Origin: JBCCGL01 sp039029275
GTDB lineage: Bacteria; Pseudomonadota; Gammaproteobacteria; JBCCGL01
Reading direction: 5' to 3'
DNA length: 64,000 nt
Assembly: GCA_039029275.1 (NCBI GenBank)
Contig: JBCCGL010000010.1
Span: 186,001-250,000 of the forward strand
Within the stretch, counting starts at the first letter, position 1, and each line of letters begins with the position of its first letter. A program made the translations under genes and the position numbers. Below the pieces are notes generated by a model, which made no database searches, had not been told where the DNA came from, and worked only from the letters and a program-made list of their open reading frames with translations. Of the stretch, positions 41,592 through 50,715 are shown one piece after another.

Positions 41592-42563
41592 TTACACTAG
41601 CTTGTCGCGCGGAGGATCGCCGCTGAAAAACGCTTTAAGATTTTCAACGACGCGCATACCCATCGCGTAACGGGTTTCACGCGTTGCGCTCCCCAAATGA
41701 GGCAGCAAAACGACGTTCTCCATTGATTTAAGTGATTCGGTGATTTGTGGCTCGCGCTCAAACACGTCGAGACCAGCGCCGGCGATGGTACCAGTTTGCA
41801 AGGCATCCACCAACGCCTTCTCATCGATGACATCACCGCGCGCACTGTTAATCAAGAATGCGGTGGATTTCATTTTGTTGAGTGCATCTGCGCCAATCAA
41901 ATGATACGTCTCTTTGCTGCCGGGACAGTGCAGCGACACAAAATCCGCATTCGCAAATACCTCGTCCGGAGAAGAACACTGCACCGCATTGAGGTGCTTG
42001 ATTGCCTCCGGCGGCGGAGGAAATGGATCCTGAAAAATGATTTTCATACCAAAGCCGTGCGCGGCACGCGCGGCGGTCGCCTGTGCGATTCGTCCCATTC
42101 CGATCAGGCCCAGTGTTTTACCCGTGACGCTGGTGCCCATCATGTGCGTGGGTCGCCACCCCGTCCACTCGTTGTTGCGCACGTGGCGCTCACCTTCGCC
42201 TGCACGACGCGCAATCATTAGCAGCAGGGTCATGGCGAGATCGGCGGTGCAGTCAGTCAAAACCTCGGGTGTATTGGTTACGGTCAAACCCGCCGCTTTC
42301 GCGGCATCGAGATCAATATGGTTAAACCCAACTCCGTTGCTTCCGAGTATTTTTGCGCGAATGCCATCGGCACCCAACACCTCGGCGTTGATCTTGTCGC
42401 ACACCGTTGGGCAGACCGCGTCGGCGCTGCGCAGCGCATCCTGCAACTCCGCCACTGACATCGGGTGATCATCGTCGTTCAAAGTGGTGTCGAACAACTC
42501 GCACAGCTTTGCCTCGACGTCTTCGTGCCACTTTCGGGTGACGATAATTTTGGGTTTGCTCAT
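41592..42563 (-). CDS. hprA: Hydroxypyruvate reductase (D-2-hydroxyacid dehydrogenase)
   Basis: An NAD(P)-dependent D-2-hydroxyacid dehydrogenase of 323 aa, which in the serine cycle reduces hydroxypyruvate to glycerate. Motifs: the Rossmann glycine loop GKTLGLIGMGRIAQATAARA (about 151-170), the catalytic Arg in INSARGDVIDEKAL (about 237), the Glu in FEREPQITESL, and the catalytic His in LLPHLGSATRETR. The assignment to hydroxypyruvate over glyoxylate or other oxoacids rests on its place between mtkB and ppc. The start ATG at 42563 gives the family-typical KPKIIVTRKW opening. Confidence 0.88.
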   Translation of the reverse strand: MSKPKIIVTRKWHEDVEAKLCELFDTTLNDDDHPMSVAELQDALRSADAVCPTVCDKINAEVLGADGIRAKILGSNGVGFNHIDLDAAKAAGLTVTNTPEVLTDCTADLAMTLLLMIARRAGEGERHVRNNEWTGWRPTHMMGTSVTGKTLGLIGMGRIAQATAARAAHGFGMKIIFQDPFPPPPEAIKHLNAVQCSSPDEVFANADFVSLHCPGSKETYHLIGADALNKMKSTAFLINSARGDVIDEKALVDALQTGTIAGAGLDVFEREPQITESLKSMENVVLLPHLGSATRETRYAMGMRVVENLKAFFSGDPPRDKLV

Positions 42564-42608
42564 GGTGTTTTTCGCAATTGGTTTTTCGGGCTTGGAGATT
42601 GAGTTATT

Positions 42609-43505
42609 TCACGCGGCTTTTGAGCCAGCCAGCACCTTTTGGACGCCTTCGGCGAACTCGGATGGACGCACGATAACCTCCACACCGCAGTCACGCAAAA
42701 TCTCGACCTTCTCCGCCGCTGATTCGCCCGCGCCGGAGACAATCGCACCCGCGTGTCCCATTCGGCGACCTTTCGGCGCGGTTAATCCGGCGATGTAGCC
42801 GAGCACCGGCTTACTCATATTGTCGCGCGCAAACTCGGCGGCTTGGGCCTCCTGCGGGCCGCCAATCTCACCAATCATCACGACCGCATCGGTTTCATCA
42901 TCCTCTTCAAAACGAGCGAGATGATCCGCAAACGAGCTGCCGTTGATCGGATCGCCACCGATGCCAACGCTGGTGCTGATGCCAATCCCGACCGCTTTGA
43001 GCTGCGACGCAGCTTCGTATCCGAGAGTACCTGATCGACCGATCACGCCCACATTTCCTTGCATGTAAATGTGGCCTGGCATGATGCCCAGCATCGCCTT
43101 GCCAGGGCTGATCGTGCCCGCGCAGTTGGGGCCGGTGAGCGTCATGCGCTCGGCTTTGTTGTAGCGACGCATGTAGCGTTTTACCCGCATCATGTCTTGC
43201 GCCGGAATGCCGTCGGTGATGCATACGCAGTAGCGGATGCCTGCATCGGCGGCTTCCATTATGGCGTCTGCAGCGAACGGTGGCGGCACAAATACGATGC
43301 TGGCCTCGGCGCCGGTCCCGTAGACCGCGTCTTTCACTGTATCGAACACTGGGCGATCAAGGTGTGTATCGCCGCCCTTGCCCGGCGTAACGCCACCGAC
43401 CACATTGGTGCCGTAGTTGATCATATCGTTCGCGTGGAAGGTCCCGATGCGTCCGGTAAACCCTTGCACGATAACCGGCGTTTTTTCGTCAATTAAAATG
43501 CTCAT
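42609..43505 (-). CDS. mtkB: Malate-CoA ligase alpha subunit (SucD-like)
   Basis: A 298-aa subunit of an ATP-dependent acyl-CoA ligase of the succinyl-CoA synthetase family. N-terminal CoA-binding domain (VIVQGFTGRIGTFHANDM, GGVTPGKGG), then VGVIGRSGTLGYEAASQL and the phosphohistidine loop GHAGAIVSG (about 246-254). With MtkA it makes malyl-CoA from malate. Succinate-CoA ligase of the TCA cycle is the alternative. The neighbourhood (mclA, sgaA, hprA, ppc) strongly favours malate. I chose the ATG at 43505, since the longer frame overlaps the mtkA stop region and adds charged residues without family match. Confidence 0.9.
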   Translation of the reverse strand: MSILIDEKTPVIVQGFTGRIGTFHANDMINYGTNVVGGVTPGKGGDTHLDRPVFDTVKDAVYGTGAEASIVFVPPPFAADAIMEAADAGIRYCVCITDGIPAQDMMRVKRYMRRYNKAERMTLTGPNCAGTISPGKAMLGIMPGHIYMQGNVGVIGRSGTLGYEAASQLKAVGIGISTSVGIGGDPINGSSFADHLARFEEDDETDAVVMIGEIGGPQEAQAAEFARDNMSKPVLGYIAGLTAPKGRRMGHAGAIVSGAGESAAEKVEILRDCGVEVIVRPSEFAEGVQKVLAGSKAA

Positions 43506-43521
43506 TTTTTCTCTCTCTTGA

Positions 43522-44688
43522 TCAGGCGGCCTGACTCGCACCGACCGCTTTTTCAGCCGCCTCGGCGAGGGTGTCTGCGGTGATCAAATCCACTTTGCTT
43601 TCAGCCAGAATTTTCCGGCCCTCTTCGACATTGGTACCCGATAGCCGCACTACAACGGGTACCGGCACATCGAGCTTTTGCATGGCCAGCACGACCCCTT
43701 CGGCCACCCAGTCGCAGCGATTAATGCCGGCAAAAATATTCACTAATATCGCATCGACGCCGTCGTCTGAGAGCACCAGATTAAATGCTTTGGCGACACG
43801 CTCGGGCGAGGCACCACCGCCGATATCGAGGAAATTTGCTGGCTCACCACCGGAGTGTTTGATCATATCCAGCGTTGCCATGGCCAGCCCCGCACCGTTG
43901 ATGATGCACCCAATATTGCCATCGAGGCCGACGTAACTTAAGCCTCGATCGGCAGCGTTCATCTCGCGCGGATCTTCCTGCGATTTGTCGCGCAGCTCAG
44001 ATATTTGCTGGCGACGGAACAGCGCGTTGTCGTCGAACGCCATCTTTGCATCGAGCGCAAGCAGGCGACCATCCTCGGTTACCACCAATGGGTTGATCTC
44101 CACCATGGTTGCATCGAGATCGCGAAATGCCCGATAACAGGCGCGGATAGCGGTCACGGCCTCGGAGATTTGCCCCGCTTCGAGCCCCAGCGCAAACGCA
44201 ATCTCGCGCGCTTGAAACGCCTGCATACCCACGGCGGGTTCGACACCAATGCGAATAATCGAATCCGGGTCTTTTTCCGCCACTTCCTCGATGTCCATAC
44301 CACCCGCAGATGAAGCGACAACCATCACCCGCTCGCTATCGCGATCCAACACGAAACTAAGATAAATTTCGCGCGCAATCGGCGTCGCCTCTTCAACGTA
44401 GAGGCGATAAACCAGCTTGCCCTGTGGGCCAGTCTGGTGCGTAACCAGACGCTTGCCGAGCAGTTCGTCGGCAGCCTGCAACACTTCGTGCTCGCTGTTA
44501 CAGACCTTGATGCCACCGGCCTTGCCGCGCGCACCGGAGTGAATTTGCGCCTTGACGACCCAGCGGTCACCGCCGATTTCCTTGGCCCGATAAGCGGCTT
44601 GTTCGGGACTGTACGCCAGCCCGCCCTTGGCCACCGGCATACCAAAGTCCGCCAGCAGTGCTTTCGCTTGATATTCATGGATATCCAT
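43522..44688 (-). CDS. mtkA: Malate-CoA ligase beta subunit (SucC-like, ATP-grasp)
   Basis: A 388-aa ATP-grasp subunit. MDIHEYQAKALLADFG is the conserved start, then KAQIHSGARGKAGGIKV (nucleotide binding), EINPLVVTEDG (metal Glu/Asn) and NIGCIINGAGLAMATLDMIKHSGGEPANFLDIGGGA. It pairs with MtkB, 16 nt downstream. GAGGAAA precedes the ATG at 44688. Sequence alone does not separate malate from succinate ligases; the operon does. Confidence 0.9.
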   Translation of the reverse strand: MDIHEYQAKALLADFGMPVAKGGLAYSPEQAAYRAKEIGGDRWVVKAQIHSGARGKAGGIKVCNSEHEVLQAADELLGKRLVTHQTGPQGKLVYRLYVEEATPIAREIYLSFVLDRDSERVMVVASSAGGMDIEEVAEKDPDSIIRIGVEPAVGMQAFQAREIAFALGLEAGQISEAVTAIRACYRAFRDLDATMVEINPLVVTEDGRLLALDAKMAFDDNALFRRQQISELRDKSQEDPREMNAADRGLSYVGLDGNIGCIINGAGLAMATLDMIKHSGGEPANFLDIGGGASPERVAKAFNLVLSDDGVDAILVNIFAGINRCDWVAEGVVLAMQKLDVPVPVVVRLSGTNVEEGRKILAESKVDLITADTLAEAAEKAVGASQAA

Positions 44689-44701
44689 GATGTTTCCTCT
44701 T

Positions 44702-45643
44702 CTAATCTTTCGCCTTGATGGCGTTGTCTGTGTTAACGATGTTCTCGGCCATTCGTGCCGAGGCGGCGTCGATCATGCGCCCATTCAGCTGAGCCGCACC
44801 CTTGCCCTGCGCAGCCGCTTCTTCCAGCGCCGCGAGTACAGCCTTGGCGTGTTCGACCTCTTTTTGCGGCGGCGAAAATACATCATTCGCCAATTCGATC
44901 TGCGATGGATGGATCGCCCACTTGCCTTCGTAGCCGAGTGCAGCGGCGCGACGCGCAGCGCCCGTATAACCATCGGGGTCGTTAAAGTCACCGAAGGGTC
45001 CGTCAATCGCGCGGATGCCATAGGCGCGACACGCCACCAGCATTTGCGAAAGCCCGTGATGCCATTGGTCGCCGGGGTAATCCGGATTCAGCCCGCCGAT
45101 ATTAACGGTGCGCGCCCGGCAACTCGCCGCGTAGTCGGCGACGCCAAAATGAAGCGCTTCCATTCGTGAACTGGCGCGTGCGATGTCGTGCACATTGGCC
45201 ATCCCGAGAGTGATTTCTATCAGCGCCTCGATGCCGATGCGATTGCTGAAACCTTTGGCTGTTTCGATCTGTGTGAGCATTGCGTCGACCATGTAAATGT
45301 CTGCGGCGACGCCCGCTTTGGGGACCAGCAGCGTGTCGATCTTGTCGCCGGCCTGTTCGACCAGATCGACAACATCGCGATACATGTAGTGCGTATCGAG
45401 GCTATTGATACGCACCGAAATGGTTTTGCCACTACCGCGCCAGTCGATGTCGTGCAGCGCCTCGATGATGTTCTTGCGCGCCTGTTCCTTGTCAGGCGGC
45501 GCAACAGCGTCTTCGAGATCGAGAAAAACATAGTCGACCGCGCTGTTGGCCGCTTTTTCGAACATGCCGGGATTGGAACCCGGCACGGCCAGCTCGCTGC
45601 GTTGGAGACGTTGTCGACAAGGTGGATATTGTGTGTGACTCAT
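44702..45643 (-). CDS. mclA: Malyl-CoA lyase (CitE/HpcH family)
   Basis: A 313-aa TIM-barrel lyase that splits malyl-CoA to acetyl-CoA and glyoxylate. Motifs: the N-terminal RSELAVPGSNPGMFEKA, VFLDLEDAVAP (about 39-49), the metal Glu/Asp in IEALIEITLGMANV, HFGVADYAASCRAR and GYEGKWAIHPSQIELAN near the C-terminus. The glyoxylate it makes is the amino acceptor for SgaA, encoded just upstream. The gap to mtkA is 13 nt. A CitE-like lyase of other substrate is unlikely given the complete set of neighbours. Confidence 0.93.
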   Translation of the reverse strand: MSHTQYPPCRQRLQRSELAVPGSNPGMFEKAANSAVDYVFLDLEDAVAPPDKEQARKNIIEALHDIDWRGSGKTISVRINSLDTHYMYRDVVDLVEQAGDKIDTLLVPKAGVAADIYMVDAMLTQIETAKGFSNRIGIEALIEITLGMANVHDIARASSRMEALHFGVADYAASCRARTVNIGGLNPDYPGDQWHHGLSQMLVACRAYGIRAIDGPFGDFNDPDGYTGAARRAAALGYEGKWAIHPSQIELANDVFSPPQKEVEHAKAVLAALEEAAAQGKGAAQLNGRMIDAASARMAENIVNTDNAIKAKD

Positions 45644-45741
45644 TTTATTTGTTGATGTGTGAAAGTTACGTTATGCCGGCGCATTGATGTGCGCCGACGC
45701 GGTCTGGTTGAATCGTTCTCAAGGCTCTGCGTGCCACGCTC

Positions 45742-46938
45742 TCACGCGGCCTTATCAGACGCGAGATTCGCAGCGCGCGACGAGCGCAGATACTCGGTCG
45801 CCGCGCCGACCCCGACGCCTGGGTCAATGTTCATGCCGATGTCGCGCATCGCCATTTCGGCACCTGCAATCGCGCTGACAATCATCAGCTCGTTCATATC
45901 ACCAAGATGCCCAATGCGGAAGGCTTTACCCTGCAACCGCGCCAGGCCCGTGCCGAGCGAGAGATTGTAATTTTTGTACGCACCACCGATGACCTCGGTG
46001 GCGTCGAAACCGTCGGGCACGTAGATCGCGCTGACCGTATCGGAATACCACTCGGGGCCACGCGCGACCAGATCGAGCTCCCACGCGGCAACCGCGCGAC
46101 GCACAGACTCGGCGATGCGATTGTGGCGAGCGAAAACGTTTTCCAAACCTTCGTCCAATAGCAGTCTCAGCGATTCCTTTAGCCCGTGGAACAAAGTCGT
46201 CGCGGGGGTGTAAGGAAAATAGCCCGTTGCGTTGGTTTTGATCATGTCGTCGAAATCAAAGAACGTGCGCGGCAGCTTTGCCTGCGCGCGAGCGGCCAGT
46301 GCCTTTTGGCTCACACCGACGAATCCGAGCCCGGTCGGCAACATAAAACCCTTCTGCGAGCCGCCAACAGCAAGGTCGACGCCCCATTCATCCATGCGGA
46401 AATCGATGCAGCCGATCGAGCTGATGCCATCAACGTACAGCAGCGCGGGGTGATCGCAGTCATCCAATACTTTGCGCACGCCCGCTATATCACTGGTTAC
46501 ACCGGAAGCGGTCTCATTTTGACACGCGAAGACGCCTTTGATCTTGTGATCTTTATCTTCTGCAAGCACGCGGGCGTAATCGTCGAGCGGTACGCCCTCG
46601 CCCCACTCGACGTCGAAGTTGACGACTTCGAGTCCATGCCGTTCGAGCAAATCACACCACAGATGCGAGAAGTGGCCGAAGCTGGAGACGATGACTTTAT
46701 CACCCGGTGACAGGGTGTTGCTCACAGCGGCTTCCCACGCGCCGGTACCACTGGACGGAAACATGAACACCTGCCCGTCTTTGGTTTTGAAGACTTTCTT
46801 CAAATCTTCAAAAAGCGGCAGGATGAACTCACCAAAGTCTGGCGCGCGCATGTCCTGCATGGGCACATTCATCGCCATCCGAACGGATTCTGGAATATTG
46901 GTGGGGCCGGGGATAAATAAGTGGTTGCGACCTGGCAT
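45742..46938 (-). CDS. sgaA: Serine-glyoxylate aminotransferase
   Basis: A PLP-dependent class V aminotransferase of 398 aa. It turns serine and glyoxylate into hydroxypyruvate and glycine, the defining step of the serine cycle. Motifs: GRNHLFIPGPTNIPESV at the N-terminus, MFPSSGTGAWEAAVSN (about 68-83, cofactor phosphate), YVDGISSIGCIDFRMDEW, and the Schiff-base Lys in GGSQKGFMLPTGLG. I chose the ATG at 46938 with GGGAG upstream. It is the first gene of the operon, with stacked inverted repeats ahead of it. About 100 nt separate it from mclA. Confidence 0.94.
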   Translation of the reverse strand: MPGRNHLFIPGPTNIPESVRMAMNVPMQDMRAPDFGEFILPLFEDLKKVFKTKDGQVFMFPSSGTGAWEAAVSNTLSPGDKVIVSSFGHFSHLWCDLLERHGLEVVNFDVEWGEGVPLDDYARVLAEDKDHKIKGVFACQNETASGVTSDIAGVRKVLDDCDHPALLYVDGISSIGCIDFRMDEWGVDLAVGGSQKGFMLPTGLGFVGVSQKALAARAQAKLPRTFFDFDDMIKTNATGYFPYTPATTLFHGLKESLRLLLDEGLENVFARHNRIAESVRRAVAAWELDLVARGPEWYSDTVSAIYVPDGFDATEVIGGAYKNYNLSLGTGLARLQGKAFRIGHLGDMNELMIVSAIAGAEMAMRDIGMNIDPGVGVGAATEYLRSSRAANLASDKAA

Positions 46939-47360
46939 AGCTTGGACTCCCAATCATTAAAATCTTGTGCTCCGCTGCCGGAGCGCGATCAGAGCGCTGT
47001 CTTCCATTAAGGACGCCTCGCCCTGAATAACGGGCGAATTATTATTCGTCTATCATTAAATTGATAATTATGATTTGTTATTGTTTTATTTACATTTGTT
47101 TATGAATTAAGTGACCTCTCTTCGGCCTCATCTACAGATCGCAGTGCTGGCGAATTCAGATCGCGTGAATCACGTGATCCAGCAGCATTGTGGCAAGTCG
47201 ACAAGCCTCTGAAAGCCCGACGATTCAAATCTGGCTATCAATCAAGGTGTGGTTTTGAAACAATCAGCCCCGCCTGATCGATCTGGTCGTGAAAGCTAGC
47301 TTGGTTCAGGTTGCTTTTTATCTGATTCTCATTCTGGTTGGTTTAAAACAATTTAAAGTC
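46939..47360. other. Divergent intergenic region upstream of sgaA and the flavin reductase gene
   Basis: A 422-nt AT-rich stretch with three inverted repeats in a row (47019-47066, listed separately). It separates the serine-cycle operon from the flavin reductase gene and must hold both promoters. No clear -35/-10 pairs could be fixed by eye. A 24-codon in-frame extension upstream of the flavin reductase ATG at 47361 exists but looks like a leader of no coding value. Confidence 0.5.
47019..47066. promoter_or_regulatory. Three stacked inverted repeats upstream of the serine-cycle operon
   Basis: First: CGCCC (47019-47023) with GGGCG (47032-47036). Second: CGAATTATTATTCG (47035-47048), arms of 5. 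Third: TATCATTAAATTGATA (47051-47066), perfect arms of 5 around a 6-bp AT centre, of the kind LysR-type regulators bind (ATC...GAT). In known methylotrophs the serine-cycle genes are controlled by an LTTR (QscR); no lysR gene is adjacent here. Confidence 0.5.
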
Positions 47361-47990
47361 ATGGCAGTTTATTCAGAACGCGACATAAAAGATCTACCCC
47401 AGCGTAAGCGCGTGAATTTCATTAATTCGCTCTCCGGGTTTAAGAGCGCGAATTTATTAGGTACCGCGAATCGCGATGCGCAAAGCAACCTGGCCATTAT
47501 CAGTTCAGCTATTCATTTAGGCGCCGATCCCGCATTACTGGGTTATATCAACCGCCCTGCTTCAGTCGAACGCCACAGCTTGGAAAACATACTGGATGTC
47601 GGTTTTTACACACTGAATCACGTCAACACATCGATTATCGATGCTGCCCACCAAACGTCTGCGCGCTACCCAAAGGAAGAATCCGAGTTTGCTGCGACGG
47701 GATTAGACGAACAATGGCACGACGGTTTTGACGCGCCTTTTGTCAAACAAAGTCTTATTCAAATCGGTTTGCGGTATGCAGAACACTACACTCTGCTGAA
47801 CAACACCGTAATGGTGGTGGGTGAAATTGTGTTGGTTGCGGTACCCGATGAAGTTATTCACGAAGACGGGCTTGTAGACATCGTTCAATGCAACAGTGTT
47901 GCGGTTAGTGGCCTTGATACGTACCACGCACCACAAAAAGTTAAACGCCTTGCGTACGCTAAGCCGGACTTGCCCAGTCGCGAGATTTAG
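47361..47990 (+). CDS. Flavin reductase-like FMN-binding protein
   Basis: A 209-aa protein of the flavin reductase-like (FMN split-barrel) family. Conserved parts: RVNFINSLSGFKSANLLGT at the N-terminus, SSAIHLGADPALLGYI, HTLNHVNTSI-like FYTLNHVNTSIIDAAHQTS, and IGLRYAEHYTLLNNTVMVVGEIV. The family includes NADH:flavin oxidoreductases that feed two-component monooxygenases, but also enzymes of other function. I start it at the ATG at 47361; the frame extends 24 codons upstream with a hydrophobic stretch that I do not trust. No monooxygenase partner is adjacent. It is divergent from the serine-cycle operon. Confidence 0.8.
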   Translation: MAVYSERDIKDLPQRKRVNFINSLSGFKSANLLGTANRDAQSNLAIISSAIHLGADPALLGYINRPASVERHSLENILDVGFYTLNHVNTSIIDAAHQTSARYPKEESEFAATGLDEQWHDGFDAPFVKQSLIQIGLRYAEHYTLLNNTVMVVGEIVLVAVPDEVIHEDGLVDIVQCNSVAVSGLDTYHAPQKVKRLAYAKPDLPSREI

Positions 47991-48081
47991 CGGTCTTTTC
48001 AAATAAAAAAATTGGAAAGATCAGACGCCGATTATTTCTGAAAGGGGTCTGTCCCAAACACTTGTGAATTGATGCGGAAAA

Positions 48082-49623
48082 CTAACCTGCGTCTGGTTTA
48101 GCGGGTTCCACAAACGGTAGCCGCGCTCGCGCCTTGGTATCAGCAGCCCCTGCATTGCGGATGTATCGCGTGTCGTCGTCGAGCCGGACAATATTAACGT
48201 TTGTTGGCGCGCCGCCAGTTGATTGATGAATATAGAGACGCTGCCGTTGATCGTCTGCGATTGTTTGTCGAAGTTGTTCGGGATCAAATCCCGCAAAAAG
48301 AATTTCCTCGAGCTCTCGCCGAATGCTTGCGTGCTCTGAAGAATTCACCAGGTTGTTTATCTCATTTGGATCGTCTTCGGTGTTGTACAAACACGTATCC
48401 ACACCCTCTAACCACATTAACTTCCAGGCGCCTTTTTTCACCATTCTGCTCGGCCCGGTCGAACCGTCTGCCGCGAACTCCGAAAGAACAACGTCACGCA
48501 AAACGTCTTTGCTCCCCTCCAATGCGGGTATGAGCGACTGGCCATCGATAGGCGATGCGTAGTCGTTAAATTCAGCGTCTGCCGCCGCGTCCAACATTGT
48601 TGGCATTAGGTCTATCAGCGAGATGTTTTCATCAACCGAAGATGGCTTCCATCGCGTTGGACAGTGAACGATAAAGGGCACCTTTGCCGCCCACTCAAAA
48701 AAATGCTGTTTAAACCACATACCGCGCTCGCCCATCATTTCGCCATGGTCCGCAGTGACGATCACAATGGTGTCGCCACGCATGCCCGTTTTTTCGAGTA
48801 CATCGACCAGCGCACCAATTTTTGCATCGATGTACGAAATCATGCCGTAATAACCGTGCCGCGCCATGCGCCTGTGCTCATCGGTGACTGTGTAGAGATG
48901 CCGCGCCTGGCAGTAATGCAGGTTGCGACTGAGGTGATCCATTTCGTCTTCTGCAAGTGGCGCAACAGCGGGAGACTCGATTTCATCGTGATCGTACAAA
49001 TCCCACCACTCTTGCGCAATCACAAACGGTGAGTGCGGGCTGGTGAATGAGACGGTGAGCATGAATGGCCGATCGTCACGAGTTCGCGCAAGATCGTAGA
49101 GTGCCTGAATCCCGTGATACCCGACCTCATCGTCGTAATCCATCTGCATGGATCTGACGCAGGGGCCGGACTCAATAACTGGCGCCATGGTGAGATTCGT
49201 GGGTCGGTACTCGCGCCCTTTTGACCAGTCGACAGTCCAGGCAAAGTTCGCTGGATAGATTTCTGTTGTGTGGCGTTTTTCGTACCCGTGCAACTGATCG
49301 GCCCCAACGAAATGCATTTTTCCGGACATCTCGACACGGTAGTCCATCGCACGCAGATAGTGCGCAAACGTAGGAATAGCCGAACAAAACTCGCTCGCGT
49401 TGTCGTACATTCCGATGGAAAACGGCAGTTTGCCGGCGTGCATCGATGCTCGTGACGGGCCGCACATCGGCAGATTGCAGTAGCAGTTTTTAAACACGAC
49501 CCCCTCAGACGCGAGCCGGTCTATATGCGGTGCCTTGATCGTCGTGTTGCCCCACGGCGACAGTGCGTTAGCAGCGAGCTGATCCGCCTGAATAAACAGA
49601 ATGTTGGGTTTGCGCACTGCCAC
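48082..49623 (-). CDS. Type I sulfatase, choline-sulfatase-like
   Basis: A 513-aa cytosolic-looking sulfatase (no signal peptide). The formylglycine site is CGPSRASMHAGKLP (Cys about 54), the Cys-type signature CxPSR. Metal-binding residues appear in the N-terminal NILFIQADQLAANA, in VTADHGEMMGERGMWFK and nearby. KMHFVG and the DEHRRMARHGYYGMISYIDAKIG segment are typical of choline-sulfatase relatives. The start is GTG. It is 62 nt downstream of tctC on the same strand and divergent from the ROK-tctBA genes, so the sulfated substrate, or its product, is probably what the TTT system imports. Choline-O-sulfate is a guess; other sulfate esters fit. Confidence 0.85.
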   Translation of the reverse strand: MAVRKPNILFIQADQLAANALSPWGNTTIKAPHIDRLASEGVVFKNCYCNLPMCGPSRASMHAGKLPFSIGMYDNASEFCSAIPTFAHYLRAMDYRVEMSGKMHFVGADQLHGYEKRHTTEIYPANFAWTVDWSKGREYRPTNLTMAPVIESGPCVRSMQMDYDDEVGYHGIQALYDLARTRDDRPFMLTVSFTSPHSPFVIAQEWWDLYDHDEIESPAVAPLAEDEMDHLSRNLHYCQARHLYTVTDEHRRMARHGYYGMISYIDAKIGALVDVLEKTGMRGDTIVIVTADHGEMMGERGMWFKQHFFEWAAKVPFIVHCPTRWKPSSVDENISLIDLMPTMLDAAADAEFNDYASPIDGQSLIPALEGSKDVLRDVVLSEFAADGSTGPSRMVKKGAWKLMWLEGVDTCLYNTEDDPNEINNLVNSSEHASIRRELEEILFAGFDPEQLRQTIADDQRQRLYIHQSTGGAPTNVNIVRLDDDTRYIRNAGAADTKARARLPFVEPAKPDAG

Positions 49624-49685
49624 GCGAGCGCTCCTGAATGCGTTGAGGAAACCGGGGTCGCGAACCGCGACCCGGACGTCGATGT

Positions 49686-50666
49686 TTAATCGATGCGCAA
49701 GCCGAGTTTCAGCAGCGCGGCATCAAAGTCTTTGTACTGGGCTGCGACGTAGGCTTTGGTGTCGGCGGGTGATCGGATGTCGACGATGTTACCCAGGCCT
49801 TTGGTCATCCTGTTCCAAGCCTTGTCTGCTTTCAGAGCCTGCAGGGTTTCCTCCCACTTGGCAACCACGTCTGCCGGTAATCCAGGCGGGCCGTAAATCG
49901 CAGACCAGCCGATGATTTTTTCAAGACCCGGATGCCCCACTTCGCTCGCGGTTGGGACGTCGGGAATAATGGATTGGCGCTCAGAAGTTGTCACGGCCAG
50001 CGCCGTCAATTGCCCGGACTCCAACGCACCGGCGACCGCCGACAGGTTTTGCCAGGAAAAATCGACCTGCTCACCAACTACCGCTGCACGTGCCTTGCCG
50101 CCGCCCTTGTAGGGAACGTGGGTCAGATTGTCGAAGTCCGAACCCATTGCGTTCGCCATAACCGCCACTGCGGTGTGGAGCAAAGTTCCAACGCCCGCGG
50201 AGCTGTAGGACATTTCTGCGCCAGCCTTAATCTTGGCTTCAAAGTCGGCAAAGGTATTCATGCCACTGTTGGGGTTAACCACCAGCACAAACGGGTTGAC
50301 TTCAATGAGCCCGAGGAATGTGAAGTCATCCCAGTTGTAGGGAATTGTTTTGTTCATGGCCGGGACGCCCATCTGGCTGCCTACGCGCGCCGAAAGCAGC
50401 GTATAACCATCCGGGGTAGAGTTTTTGACGAAGTTCGAACCCACCACACCCGCGGCGCCTGTTTTGTTGATAGCGAGAATCGGCTGGTTCAAATACGTCG
50501 GAGCGGCACCCGCCACCATTCGAGCAGAAAGATCAGCCGCGCCGCCCGGCCCATACGGCACAACGATCGTTATGGGACGTTCCGGGTAGCTGTCTGCAAG
50601 CGATGTCGCCACCATCGAAAATGCGACTGCAATACCTAACGCTATGTTTTTAAAAATTTTTTTCAT
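49686..50666 (-). CDS. tctC: TTT transporter substrate-binding protein (Bug/TctC family)
   Basis: A 326-aa periplasmic receptor of the tripartite tricarboxylate transporter type. A signal peptide (about 1-24, cleavage near SLA) is followed by SYPERPITIVVPYGPGGAADLSARMV and the Bug-type NKTGAAGVVGSNFVKNSTPDGYTLL. SSAGVGTLLHTAVAVMANAMG and HVPYKGGGKARAAVVGEQVD contact the ligand carboxylate in this family. TTAGGAGAGGAG before the ATG at 50666 is a strong ribosome-binding site. It is transcribed with the sulfatase gene and divergent from the ROK regulator, tctB and tctA. Confidence 0.93.
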   Translation of the reverse strand: MKKIFKNIALGIAVAFSMVATSLADSYPERPITIVVPYGPGGAADLSARMVAGAAPTYLNQPILAINKTGAAGVVGSNFVKNSTPDGYTLLSARVGSQMGVPAMNKTIPYNWDDFTFLGLIEVNPFVLVVNPNSGMNTFADFEAKIKAGAEMSYSSAGVGTLLHTAVAVMANAMGSDFDNLTHVPYKGGGKARAAVVGEQVDFSWQNLSAVAGALESGQLTALAVTTSERQSIIPDVPTASEVGHPGLEKIIGWSAIYGPPGLPADVVAKWEETLQALKADKAWNRMTKGLGNIVDIRSPADTKAYVAAQYKDFDAALLKLGLRID

Positions 50667-50715
50667 TTACTCCTCTCCTAACTTGGTAATAGCCAGACTG
50701 ATAAGTAACAACAAA

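Noticed and set aside
42609..44688. Reading the SucC/SucD-like pair as TCA-cycle succinyl-CoA synthetase
   Set aside because: The pair is inside an operon with malyl-CoA lyase, serine-glyoxylate aminotransferase, hydroxypyruvate reductase and PEP carboxylase, and not with sucAB or sdh genes. Malate-CoA ligase fits much better.
47289..47360. Hydrophobic 24-codon extension of the flavin reductase
   Set aside because: It resembles a membrane helix, but the family is cytosolic and starts near the later ATG; no ribosome-binding site supports the upstream start.
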